Of a stretch of 27,651 bases of DNA, positions 17,483 through 24,539 are shown one piece after another. Origin of the DNA: Spirosoma fluviale (GTDB taxonomy: Bacteria > Bacteroidota > Bacteroidia > Cytophagales > Spirosomataceae); the NCBI GenBank assembly GCA_945860325.1, contig CAMARL010000003.1, positions 1 to 27,651 on the forward strand, written 5' to 3'. Both the position numbers and the translations under genes were made by a program. Under the pieces are notes generated by a model. It saw only the letters and a list, made by a program, of their open reading frames with translations. It was not told where the DNA came from and did no database searches. Every line of letters begins with the position of its first letter. The stretch's first letter is position 1.

Positions 17483-18259
17483 ATGATAAAGCAGCATATT
17501 GTGTATTTCTTAAAATTTAGGACTTTTTTAATGAGTGTATTGATTTGTTGTATATCAAATGTATCTCTTGCGAATTCCTTGCTTGATTCGACAGTGGCAA
17601 GGGTCCCGGTGCCCACATTAATTAAGGGGAATTTACAGTTGACAAATAATGGTATTTCACCCGTTCCGTATTTTACATTAGGCGAACCGGCATTATTGAC
17701 AAATCTATATCTAACCAAAGGTCGACTAAGTTTTAGTCCGGAATTTAATTTTGATTTGAAGGCAAAGCCTTGGTCGTTCAATACTTGGTTGCGTTATGAT
17801 TTGATTCGAACTAAGCGGTATAATTTTTATTTGGGGAGTAATTTTTCAATCATTTTTAAGCGATTGGATCCGAAGATTTTTAAAGAAGATTTGCAGGCGC
17901 AGCGATATCAAATGCTTGACATTATGATGACCTATAAAATTGATCAAAAAAAGATGTTAAGCTTCTATTATTGGAAGACAAGTACCTTAGATCATTTAGG
18001 TATTACAAGTAGTCATTTTGTGATGCTTGCCTTGCAAATTGATAATTTATTAAAGAGCGAAAATACGGTTATTTCATTTAGACCATCCGTTTTTGTGATT
18101 AATAATACATTGCCATTTTCAGGATTATTTATGTCACAAATCACTAAAATTTCAACTAAAAAATTTCCTTTGAGTTTTTCTTTACAAACTGTTGAGACTT
18201 TACAATCCTCCGAGCAAGCGAAGTTTAATTGGAATGTAGGTGTAAATGTGCCATTTTAA
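17483..18259 (+). CDS. Secreted beta-barrel-like protein of unknown function
   Basis: A 258-residue protein that I do not recognise. A hydrophobic N-terminal stretch (FLMSVLICCISNVSLANS) looks like a signal peptide with cleavage near SLA-NS. The mature part has many short alternating aromatic strands (FNTWLRYDLIR, YNFYLGSNFSIIF, MLSFYYWKTS) and ends in VGVNVPF with a C-terminal Phe, which fits a small outer-membrane barrel of 8-12 strands. It starts 1 base after the GNAT stop codon and is the last gene of the tight block. It could be an outer-membrane accessory of the TonB-dependent receptor. Confidence 0.6.
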   Translation: MIKQHIVYFLKFRTFLMSVLICCISNVSLANSLLDSTVARVPVPTLIKGNLQLTNNGISPVPYFTLGEPALLTNLYLTKGRLSFSPEFNFDLKAKPWSFNTWLRYDLIRTKRYNFYLGSNFSIIFKRLDPKIFKEDLQAQRYQMLDIMMTYKIDQKKMLSFYYWKTSTLDHLGITSSHFVMLALQIDNLLKSENTVISFRPSVFVINNTLPFSGLFMSQITKISTKKFPLSFSLQTVETLQSSEQAKFNWNVGVNVPF

Positions 18260-18302
18260 CCAATATTTAAAATATCATAATGTCATTTAACTAGATAAAA
18301 CT

Positions 18303-18953
18303 ATGCGAATTTCAAAATCGAATTTCAGAAAATTTACTTGGGTCTTAGCCATTTATTGTTTGGGATTTTCACTTATGGCTCAAACAAGTGTACCCGTGGT
18401 AACCTCAAAAACGGGTCGGGTCTGGATGGATCGGAATCTGGGAGCTTCACAAGTCGCTACAAATCCGACTGACCCACTTTCCTTTGGGGACTTATATCAA
18501 TGGGGAAGGGGGACGGATGGACATCAGCTACGCACATCAACGACTTTGGGTGAAGAATCTGAAAAAGATCAGCCTGGACATGCATTTTTTATTCAAGGCT
18601 TTCAAGATTGGAGAAACCCATTGAATGATGGTTTATGGCAAGGGGCATCGGGAATTAATAATCCATGCCCAGTAGGCTTTCGTATTCCAACCGCTCTCGA
18701 ATGGGATGCTGAAATGGCTACCTGGGACGGAAGTAAAAATGCCGAAAGTGCATTTTTATCCCCTTTAAAGCTTCCAAGCGCTGGTTATCGCTTATTTACA
18801 GATGTTACCATTCGTTCAATCGGTTCCGGCCTTTATTGGACGAGTACTGTTTCTGGGGCTTTGGCAACCTTTTTTTATATAAATGAAACGAGTTCAAGCC
18901 TAACAATTAATGGGCGGGCTCGCGGATATTCCGTTCGTTGCATAAAAGATTAA
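18303..18953 (+). CDS. Secreted FISUMP-domain protein
   Basis: A 216-residue protein with a signal peptide (WVLAIYCLGFSLMAQTS) and the Fibrobacter succinogenes major paralogous (FISUMP) domain: GRVWMDRNLGASQVA, FGDLYQWGRGTDGHQ, CPVGFRIPTALEWDAE, SAGYRLF, LYWTST and a final YSVRCIKD. This domain is common in secreted and surface proteins of Bacteroidota and Fibrobacteres, but its biochemical role is poorly known. No lipobox Cys follows the signal, so it is probably periplasmic or exported rather than a lipoprotein. The 43-base gap upstream leaves room for a promoter, but no TAnnTTTG match is seen there, so read-through from the seven-gene block is possible. Confidence 0.85.
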   Translation: MRISKSNFRKFTWVLAIYCLGFSLMAQTSVPVVTSKTGRVWMDRNLGASQVATNPTDPLSFGDLYQWGRGTDGHQLRTSTTLGEESEKDQPGHAFFIQGFQDWRNPLNDGLWQGASGINNPCPVGFRIPTALEWDAEMATWDGSKNAESAFLSPLKLPSAGYRLFTDVTIRSIGSGLYWTSTVSGALATFFYINETSSSLTINGRARGYSVRCIKD

Positions 18954-18981
18954 TCTATTTTTAACTTAAATTAATTATCAA

Positions 18982-19734
18982 ATGAAAAATCAAATTTTTG
19001 TATTGCTCACCGCTTTTTGTGCGGTTTTGGGATTTACTTCTTTTATTACAAAAGAAAATAATAGACGATCATCCTTGAAGGTAGACACGACCATAACGGT
19101 GAATCCGTTGATTGAAAAAGTATTAACGAAAGAGCAGCAACAAGCCTATACACCGGATATGGTGATTCAAAGTTTAAAAGAAGGAAGTAAGCGATTTATG
19201 TCAAATTCGTTAACGGCCAGGGATCATTCGATGATGGTTCGAGATGCATCTGTGGGTCAATATCCTAAAGCCGTGATTCTTTCATGTTTAGATAGTCGGG
19301 TTCCAGTGGAAGATATTTTTGATAAGGGAATTGGCGATTTATTTATAGGACGGGTTGCAGGTAATTTTGTAAACACGGATTTATTGGGAAGTATGGAATA
19401 TGGCTGTAAGGTTTCTGGAGCCAAACTTATTTTAGTGATGGGTCATCAATCATGTGGCGCGATCAAATCAGCTATTGATCATGTCAAACTAGGAAATATC
19501 ACTTCCATGCTAGCCCATATTAATCCAGCGATTGAAGCCTCTAAGGATTTTAAAGGAAAAAAATCTTCTAAAAATAAAGAATATGTAGATTACGTCGCGA
19601 TTAATAATGTCAAAAGTGCGATAAAAGAAATTAAATTAAAAAGCCCAATTTTGAAAGACATGGCTTCCAAAGGTCAAATTAAGATTATTGGCGCTTATTA
19701 TGACCTCCATACTGGTGAGGTAATATTCTTATAA
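18982..19734 (+). CDS. Beta-class carbonic anhydrase with signal peptide (exported)
   Basis: Interconverts CO2 and bicarbonate with a zinc ion. The 250-residue protein carries the beta-class motifs CLDSR (C102, D104, R106) and HQSCGA (H155, C158): zinc ligands C102, H155, C158 and the D104-R106 dyad. The N-terminus (QIFVLLTAFCAVLGFTSFIT) is a signal peptide or membrane anchor and is followed by a spacer of about 45 residues before the catalytic domain, so the enzyme should work in the periplasm. The length is at the long end for the class because of this extension. It follows the FISUMP gene by 28 bases. Exported carbonic anhydrases usually serve bicarbonate supply or pH control in the envelope; the gene is probably independent of the TIR/STAND block. 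Confidence 0.93.
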   Translation: MKNQIFVLLTAFCAVLGFTSFITKENNRRSSLKVDTTITVNPLIEKVLTKEQQQAYTPDMVIQSLKEGSKRFMSNSLTARDHSMMVRDASVGQYPKAVILSCLDSRVPVEDIFDKGIGDLFIGRVAGNFVNTDLLGSMEYGCKVSGAKLILVMGHQSCGAIKSAIDHVKLGNITSMLAHINPAIEASKDFKGKKSSKNKEYVDYVAINNVKSAIKEIKLKSPILKDMASKGQIKIIGAYYDLHTGEVIFL

Positions 19735-19806
19735 TTAAACGAATCAATTTGAAGTACCAGAAATATATTTTGTATTTATTAATCTCATCTTTAAAAATCA
19801 AATAAA

Positions 19807-20172
19807 ATGAAAAAAAATTTTGTTAGAATTCTATTCTTGGTAGCAATTTCTTGCTGCATCTCTCAAAATTTAAATGCACAACAAAAACCTAAATTATTAG
19901 AAGGTTCTTTGATGGTATTTGCGGATGGTAATGGTAAGATTGGTTTCGGTGGTGTTTCACCCGCATTTTTAAAACTTAATTTACATAAAAATTTAACGAT
20001 AGGAACTTCACTAGCACCCATTATTTGGGTAGATACTCAAAAGGGTAATCACAATTTTGGACAAGCTGGATTTGTGATTAGAGTGGATTATAAAAAAATA
20101 AGTTTTGGATATAATATATTAACAATAGCAGGAACGGATATTAAATTTTTTGGTATTGGTTATAAATTTTAA
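19807..20172 (+). CDS. Small secreted protein of unknown function
   Basis: A 121-residue protein that I do not recognise. Residues 1-25 are a clear signal peptide (FVRILFLVAISCCISQNLNA). The mature part is rich in Gly and short hydrophobic strands (KIGFGGVSPAFLKLNL, ISFGYNILTIAG) and ends in FFGIGYKF with a terminal Phe, as in small outer-membrane barrels, although only about 95 residues remain. It lies 72 bases downstream of the carbonic anhydrase on the same strand. A dead dehydrogenase fragment follows. Confidence 0.55.
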   Translation: MKKNFVRILFLVAISCCISQNLNAQQKPKLLEGSLMVFADGNGKIGFGGVSPAFLKLNLHKNLTIGTSLAPIIWVDTQKGNHNFGQAGFVIRVDYKKISFGYNILTIAGTDIKFFGIGYKF

Positions 20173-20274
20173 CAATTATTAAAACACAAGTTAAAAAAGG
20201 CAGATGTAAAAAAGTAATTGCTGCTAATATAAGCAAGCTGACCCCTTCTGAATTTCTTAAAAACATGTATTCAA

Positions 20275-20401
20275 ATGATTGAAAAATTGACATTATCAAG
20301 TACTGAAATCCCCCCGCTCAAATATCATTTTAAGACCCAATATACCTTTTTTAAAGCCAATTGTAAACTTACCTTTTCCTGTATTATCCGTGGTAAATTG
20401 C
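20275..20401 (+). pseudogene. Truncated, frame-broken relative of the alcohol dehydrogenase at 22896-23993
   Basis: Two separated pieces of a dehydrogenase gene survive on the plus strand. Piece one (20302-20318) is 17 bases identical to minus-strand bases 23911-23927 and encodes TEIPPL in the frame of an ATG at 20275. Piece two (20324-20401) matches 23499-23576 at 68 of 78 bases; translated in a shifted frame it gives IILRPNIPFLKPIVNLPF and on to VVNC, 21 of 26 residues identical. About 334 bp (residues 29-139) are missing between them and nothing recognisable follows 20401. Five of the ten differences are synonymous and the amino-acid changes are conservative, so the copy diverged as a working gene before it decayed. 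An open frame ending in SKLTPSEFLKNMYSND overlaps the ATG (TGA at 20280-20282) and may be the end of a lost upstream operon partner. Confidence 0.88.
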
Positions 20402-20414
20402 AATTTGTTAAACT

Positions 20415-20422
20415 TAATTTTG
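20415..20422 (+). promoter_or_regulatory. Possible Bacteroidota -7 element upstream of the DUF481-like gene
   Basis: TAATTTTG matches the TAnnTTTG element used by the Bacteroidota housekeeping sigma factor. It lies 29 bases before the ATG at 20452, which would give a leader of roughly 20 bases. No TTG is found at the expected spacing upstream, and such matches are frequent in AT-rich DNA, so this is weak. Confidence 0.2.
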
Positions 20423-20451
20423 TGATTTCTTCATTCAAAATCTAAATAAGT

Positions 20452-21240
20452 ATGAAAAAGTTAGTTTTCTTTTTTCTTTTCATTCGAAATATGCTTTTGG
20501 GTCAGGTTTTGAACATTGATAGGGAAGTAGCTTCTGATACCCTACCTAAGAATCATTTTCTTTCCGCCTCCTTTGGCTTTAGCTCTGATAAGCAAAAAAA
20601 TAATGTGAACGTTTTTAAATCAAATTTAGAATATGACCGCATGTTTAAAAATAAATATGTTTTTATTAGTTCATTTAAAAATAATTTAACAACTAAGGCG
20701 GGTGATTTTATTCAAAATGAAGGAATAATTCAGCTAAGGTACCGTGATAATGACTTTCGAAAATTTAGACCAGAGCTATTTTTACAATATCAATGGAATA
20801 AAGCATGGGGAATGGAAAGCAGGATACTACAAGGAATCAATATACGTGAAAAATGGATAAAAAAAAATGGATTTGATTTTATAACAGCCGTTGGTATTTT
20901 TAGAGAGCAAGAAACATGGAGCTGGGTTGGTGTCAATGAAAGCCTAGTCCCTTTAAATGCGGATTTAATTAAAAAGGATCTTTTCAGGTTAAATACCTAT
21001 GCAAAGACAGCTTTCCAAATTACCCAAAATATTGACTTTTCAGCCATTTCATATGTCCAATTCCCATTGACGAATGATTTTGCAAAACCTCGATGGTTTT
21101 GGGATTGTAATCTTTATTTTAATTTGTCAAAGCATTTGAATTTTCAGGTAAATTATGATCATATGTTCGACTCAAATACGATTGTCCCTATTTCTAAATA
21201 TTATTACAGTGTTTCAACTGGGATTCAAATCGTCATGTAA
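20452..21240 (+). CDS. DUF481/DUF2490-like outer-membrane beta-barrel protein
   Basis: A 262-residue protein with a short signal peptide (LVFFFLFIRNMLLGQ) and a mature part built of alternating strands: HFLSASFGFSSDK, YVFISSFKNNLTTKAGDFIQ, QLRYRDNDFRKFRPELFLQY, WKNGF-type turns and a final YYYSVSTGIQIVM. The pattern resembles small YdiY-like (DUF481) or DUF2490 outer-membrane proteins whose function is unknown. The DNA is very AT-rich: bases 20641-20700 contain only 10 G or C. It follows the dehydrogenase remnant and faces the convergent DUF5690 gene across a 356-base gap holding a hairpin repeat. Confidence 0.6.
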   Translation: MKKLVFFFLFIRNMLLGQVLNIDREVASDTLPKNHFLSASFGFSSDKQKNNVNVFKSNLEYDRMFKNKYVFISSFKNNLTTKAGDFIQNEGIIQLRYRDNDFRKFRPELFLQYQWNKAWGMESRILQGINIREKWIKKNGFDFITAVGIFREQETWSWVGVNESLVPLNADLIKKDLFRLNTYAKTAFQITQNIDFSAISYVQFPLTNDFAKPRWFWDCNLYFNLSKHLNFQVNYDHMFDSNTIVPISKYYYSVSTGIQIVM

Positions 21241-21396
21241 TTAGTAAGTGATGTAATACAAGATATCAGAAAAGGTATATGCTGATGTAGGTGTTAGCAA
21301 AGTTCTTTCATGTTCTATATCTTAAGACATGTTCAAGAACCAAAGTCACATTTCGATTAAAACCCCTTTCGTGCTAATACTCCTGCTACCAAACCC

Positions 21397-21443
21397 ATAA
21401 AAGAAACCACTCGGCCTGAGTGGTTTCTCAGTTATCGTACGGT
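21397..21443. repeat. Hairpin repeat, left copy
   Basis: A 47-base unit also found at 24294-24340 in the same orientation. It consists of ATAAAAGAAACCACTCG, the rest of a hairpin, a 7-base variable spacer and CGTACGGT. Outside the spacer, 39 of 40 positions are identical between the copies, while all 7 spacer positions differ. Confidence 0.8.
21402..21428. terminator. Bidirectional terminator-like hairpin between convergent genes
   Basis: An 11-bp perfect stem (AGAAACCACTC with GAGTGGTTTCT) has a 5-base GGCCT loop. An A-rich flank on the left gives a U-rich tail to leftward transcripts; rightward transcripts get TTTCT. It sits between the stops at 21240 (plus) and 21597 (minus), as expected for a shared terminator. 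Confidence 0.65.
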
Positions 21444-21596
21444 TTAAGGAAACCCTACCCTATCGAATCTTAATCGGATTAATCTATTTGTATTTTATGA
21501 TTTTAAAAACATATTAAAATAGATTGGATTTGATTCCTTTCTAACTAAAAATTGTCATATAACCCGCGTAATAACTGATATATAAAAATTTAGGCC

Positions 21597-22889
21597 TTAA
21601 AAATCCACAACAAGGATATTTTTTTCTTTTCTTCTAAAATAAAGCAAGGATAAAATTCCTAGGACTGCTATGATCAACCCAATTATCCAGCTAGTGGCAG
21701 TAAAAAAGGGTAGCCAGAGAAACCCTTTGGTACCATAATTTTTATACAATAAAACCAGTACACTGCCGAAATATCCCACTGAATCAGACATGTACATCAG
21801 AAATCCCAAGTTTCCTTTATACTTAAAAAATGCTAACCATCTTTCGAATAATATGGTATGAAATACTAAGTATGGTAAATACATGAATAATCCCATTAGG
21901 ATCATCCAATAAATCGGATTTAGATACTTGGCGTCAAATAAAAAAGTACTGACTAAAAAACAAATGCCAGCCCCTATACAAAGTGAGATAGACAAATAAA
22001 ACGCCTTTTTATTGTTTTTAACTAAGATCATACTCCCTATTATAGCAAGCACTATAAAGGCAATAGGTATTTCTGAAAAAACTAATATCCAAGGCGTTTT
22101 CAAAAAACCTAATTCTGTCCAAAGCTCCACTGCAAAATTGTCTCTTAAGTCTCTAAATATGGTTAAACCCACATAAATAGAAACAATCAAGATGATTCCC
22201 GGCCAAAAGATGGAAAAGAATTTTTTTCTACTTGCTGCATCCATTGGAATTCGTTCAGTTCGTAAGGAAATGTCTTCTTCATTCGGATCTGGGATGCAAC
22301 TTAACATCCAAATGCCCATTATTAAAATGGGAATAAATACCAATGCCGTACAAAAAGGCATCCATTGTTCACTAAGCGAAAATTGTTGGATTAAAATTAG
22401 GCCGATTGACTTTACAATGCCTGAAGCGATCATAAAGGAACTCGCCATAAATGCACCCAGTATTTCAGTGAATTTCCGACCCTCTAAAAAACTAAATACA
22501 ATACCCCAAATCAATCCTAAGGGTAAGCCGTTGACCAACATAAATACAGCATTGTAAGGATACGGTACAATGCCAAAACCTAGTAATGAAAGAAATGCAA
22601 TACCCATTAAACCGAGTAACATCCCTATTCTTTTTTGTGGAGCCAGTTCCGCAATTAATTTTATCCCAATAAATTTAGAGAGCGCATAGCCTATTAATTG
22701 TAATATGATGAGGGCTACTTTGTAATCGACGCCCAACAGACTAAGTCCTTTATAAGTCCCGGCTGTAAATGGTTTTCTAAAAGCGTACATGCTGCAATAA
22801 GTTAAAAATGCCGCACTGCTACAAAACAAAATAAAAATGATGGGCTTTGCGTTGCTCAAATAAGTCGTTGTTTTTTTTTCTTGGTACAT
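21597..22889 (-). CDS. DUF5690-family 12-helix membrane protein (MFS-like transporter)
   Basis: A 430-residue inner-membrane protein with about 12 hydrophobic helices and no signal peptide. The opening (LTYCSMYAFRKPFTAGTYKG) and later blocks (ALSKFIGIKLIAELAPQKR, LPLGLIWGIVFSFLEGRKF, TIFRDLRDNFAVELWTELGF, ERWLAFFKYKGNLGFLMY) match the DUF5690 family as I recall it. This Bacteroidota group resembles the MFS and is often found near phosphonate-degradation genes. The likely role is uptake of an organophosphonate or its breakdown product, by association only. It is the second gene of a minus-strand pair: its ATG lies 6 bases after the dehydrogenase stop. The window contains no phosphonatase-like hydrolase or TIGR03364 oxidoreductase, the other usual partners. 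Confidence 0.85.
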   Translation of the reverse strand: MYQEKKTTTYLSNAKPIIFILFCSSAAFLTYCSMYAFRKPFTAGTYKGLSLLGVDYKVALIILQLIGYALSKFIGIKLIAELAPQKRIGMLLGLMGIAFLSLLGFGIVPYPYNAVFMLVNGLPLGLIWGIVFSFLEGRKFTEILGAFMASSFMIASGIVKSIGLILIQQFSLSEQWMPFCTALVFIPILIMGIWMLSCIPDPNEEDISLRTERIPMDAASRKKFFSIFWPGIILIVSIYVGLTIFRDLRDNFAVELWTELGFLKTPWILVFSEIPIAFIVLAIIGSMILVKNNKKAFYLSISLCIGAGICFLVSTFLFDAKYLNPIYWMILMGLFMYLPYLVFHTILFERWLAFFKYKGNLGFLMYMSDSVGYFGSVLVLLYKNYGTKGFLWLPFFTATSWIIGLIIAVLGILSLLYFRRKEKNILVVDF

Positions 22890-22895
22890 TTATTT

Positions 22896-23993
22896 TTAAT
22901 TAAGTGCAATACCCACACGGAAAGGATGTTCCTCAATGGCAACTTTAAAAGCTAATTCGCAAGTATCTAAGTTGAAACCCTCCCTAATTAAGCTAGCTAG
23001 TGGAAAATCCTGATGATGCGATTCCACAAATTTAACAGCTTCCATAAAATCAGTTTCATTGTAATTATGTAACCCTTTAATAGTCCAAATTTTTCGAACA
23101 ATGGTTTCTGCGTTGATTGAAATATTATTTTGCGGGAACGTTGAACCGATAAATACAGCCGTGCCACCTACTGATAATTGGGTAAGGAGCAAGTCGATAG
23201 TTGAAGGTTCCCCACTAAAGTCAATCAAACAATTTATTTGTAAGTTATTTTTAGAGAGCCAATTAGAAAGATACAAATCGTTTTTTAAGCTCTCTATTTG
23301 AATCGTATGCGTGGCCCCAAATGCCTTACTTATTTCTAAACGCTCCTCTTTAATATCAATAGCAATTATATGGGTTGCTCCTTTTGTTTTTGCCATGGCA
23401 CAGGCGATCACACCCAACATGCCCGCACCTGCAATAACAACGGTGAAACCACTTACATTTCCAGCAATACGTAAGGCACCGGCAACTGTGGCAACCGCGC
23501 AATTCACCACAGATAATACGGGAAGAGGTAAGTTCACAATTGGCCTAATAACAGGTGTATTGGGTCTTAAAATGATATACTCGCTTAGACCGCCATGCAA
23601 ATGACTGGAGTTTGTTATCTGTTCATGCCCATATTTGAATAAATCCGCAGCTTTTTGAGGAATCCCTTTTTGGGACATCGGATCCGATGGATCGCTTGCA
23701 TAAATAGCCCATGTAATCCGATCACCCAATTCAATCGAATTGTTTCGCAAATCCGTTCTTACAGTTTTATCACCAAAGCCAACAATTGTTCCGCATATTT
23801 CGTGGCCTAAAATAGTTGGATTCTTTTCATTTCTTTTTCCCGTAAACGTTAAAATATCTGATTTACATAAGGTCGTATAATCAACACGCACCAAAATCTC
23901 AAAATCTTTAAGCGGGGGGATTTCAGTTTCAGCTAACGATAACGACTTTTTTTCGTTATCAAAAACAGCATATTTTGAATATTTATTAATCAT
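22896..23993 (-). CDS. Zinc-type alcohol dehydrogenase, phosphonate-associated group, lacking the structural-zinc cysteines
   Basis: A 365-residue medium-chain dehydrogenase. C43 (TTLCKSD) and the GHE motif (H64, E65) are the expected catalytic-zinc residues. The nucleotide-binding fold follows (VVIAGAGMLGVIACAMAKTK, then IAIDIKEERLE with an acidic residue that favours NAD+ over NADP+). The block GIPQKAADLFKYGHE and overall pattern recall TIGR03366, a putative phosphonate-catabolism dehydrogenase. The four structural-zinc Cys of that lobe are replaced (YASDPSDPMSQKGIPQKA has none). I use ATG at 23993; a TTG at 24014 would add seven residues of little likeness to the family. It is the first gene of a pair with the DUF5690 gene. 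The substrate is unknown. A broken relative lies at 20275-20401. Confidence 0.85.
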   Translation of the reverse strand: MINKYSKYAVFDNEKKSLSLAETEIPPLKDFEILVRVDYTTLCKSDILTFTGKRNEKNPTILGHEICGTIVGFGDKTVRTDLRNNSIELGDRITWAIYASDPSDPMSQKGIPQKAADLFKYGHEQITNSSHLHGGLSEYIILRPNTPVIRPIVNLPLPVLSVVNCAVATVAGALRIAGNVSGFTVVIAGAGMLGVIACAMAKTKGATHIIAIDIKEERLEISKAFGATHTIQIESLKNDLYLSNWLSKNNLQINCLIDFSGEPSTIDLLLTQLSVGGTAVFIGSTFPQNNISINAETIVRKIWTIKGLHNYNETDFMEAVKFVESHHQDFPLASLIREGFNLDTCELAFKVAIEEHPFRVGIALN

Positions 23994-24293
23994 ACTGAAT
24001 AATACTAGTGTCAATAATTAAATTTTAAGGAAATTAGGATATTAAAACGAATTCCATGTAAAAAAATTTAAACATTTTCATTAAATGAGTTCTTCTAAAT
24101 CCCCCCTTAATAATATTTCAGACTTCTATTTTAGCGTTTTATTTAACGTTTCTCCCTTAATCCTAATTAACTAATATTCTAGCCCTCTAAAACCTTGGAT
24201 TAAATTTTACAAAGAGTTTAGAACTAAATAATTCAGGGAATTATGAAAAAAAATGAGAATAATTTTGAGGATAAATCGATAGATTACCTTAAA

Positions 24294-24340
24294 ATAAAAG
24301 AAACCACTCGTCCTGAGTGGTTTCTAGTAGTCCGTACGGT
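24294..24340. repeat. Hairpin repeat, right copy
   Basis: The second copy of the 47-base unit at 21397-21443, in the same orientation. It has the same hairpin arms, one loop change (GTCCT for GGCCT), an unrelated 7-base spacer and CGTACGGT at the same distance. Here the last block is part of the palindrome CCGTACGG. Confidence 0.8.
24299..24325. terminator. Terminator-like hairpin downstream of the molybdoenzyme/cupin genes
   Basis: An 11-bp perfect stem (AGAAACCACTC with GAGTGGTTTCT) has a GTCCT loop. Leftward transcripts from the cupin gene reach it about 215 bases after the stop, and the A-rich plus-strand flank at 24290-24300 gives them a U-rich tail. It would also insulate the dehydrogenase gene. 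Confidence 0.6.
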
Positions 24341-24539
24341 AGAATGGAATCATTTCATAACCTATCCTATTCGAATCAAAACCATTCCAAATTAAACTAT
24401 AATTACTTTTTGACATCTTAATCAATTCCTAATATGTTAAAATCACACGTACTTGCTCACCTTTTTGCACACAAATATTTTACGTCAAATTGACCTCATT
24501 TTAAATCTACCTCCCTTACTAGGTGTAATGTTGCAACCA

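Larger units (their letters stand above)
4445..18259 (+). other. Predicted seven-gene transcription unit (RyR/TIR/STAND/TonB receptor/carrier/GNAT)
   Basis: Seven consecutive plus-strand genes are separated by 9, 9 (or 0 if the TTG start is used), 2, 4, 5 and 1 bases, with no hairpin terminator seen between them. The next gene comes 43 bases later. This packing over 13.8 kb strongly suggests one mRNA and a joint function. No convincing Bacteroidota promoter (TAnnTTTG) was seen in the 100 bases before the first gene, so transcription may start inside the epimerase gene or read through the hairpin. Confidence 0.7.
21241..21596. other. Intergenic region between convergent genes
   Basis: This 356-base non-coding gap lies between two converging genes. 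It holds one copy of a hairpin-plus-CGTACGGT repeat at 21397-21443. A weak 9-bp inverted repeat (21481-21489 with 21517-21525) has a 27-base spacer and is probably not significant. No further gene, RNA or remnant was recognised. Confidence 0.6.
24015..24539. other. Intergenic region with one hairpin repeat
   Basis: This 525-base AT-rich gap lies downstream of the cupin gene and upstream of the dehydrogenase gene, both on the minus strand. It contains the right hairpin repeat (24294-24340) and a short near-palindrome at 24526-24542. The dehydrogenase promoter should be here, but no TAnnTTTG element was found on the minus strand. No further gene or RNA was recognised. Confidence 0.6.

Noticed and set aside
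23311..23604. A 97-codon plus-strand open frame opposite the dehydrogenase gene, whose translation also matches the intergenic DNA near 20340.
   Set aside because: It is antisense to a clear dehydrogenase. The match arises because the intergenic DNA is a remnant of that gene, and the coding-sense alignment (conservative and silent changes) is far better.
23994..24014. TTG start adding seven residues to the dehydrogenase.
   Set aside because: The ATG at 23993 gives a normal family N-terminus and ATG is preferred over TTG.
24243..24395. A 50-codon plus-strand open frame (MKKNENNFEDKSIDYLKIKE...) running through the right hairpin repeat.
   Set aside because: The hairpin and repeat explain the conserved part, and in the left copy the same reading frame has no start codon and stops right after the CGTACGGT block. 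No protein-family likeness was seen.
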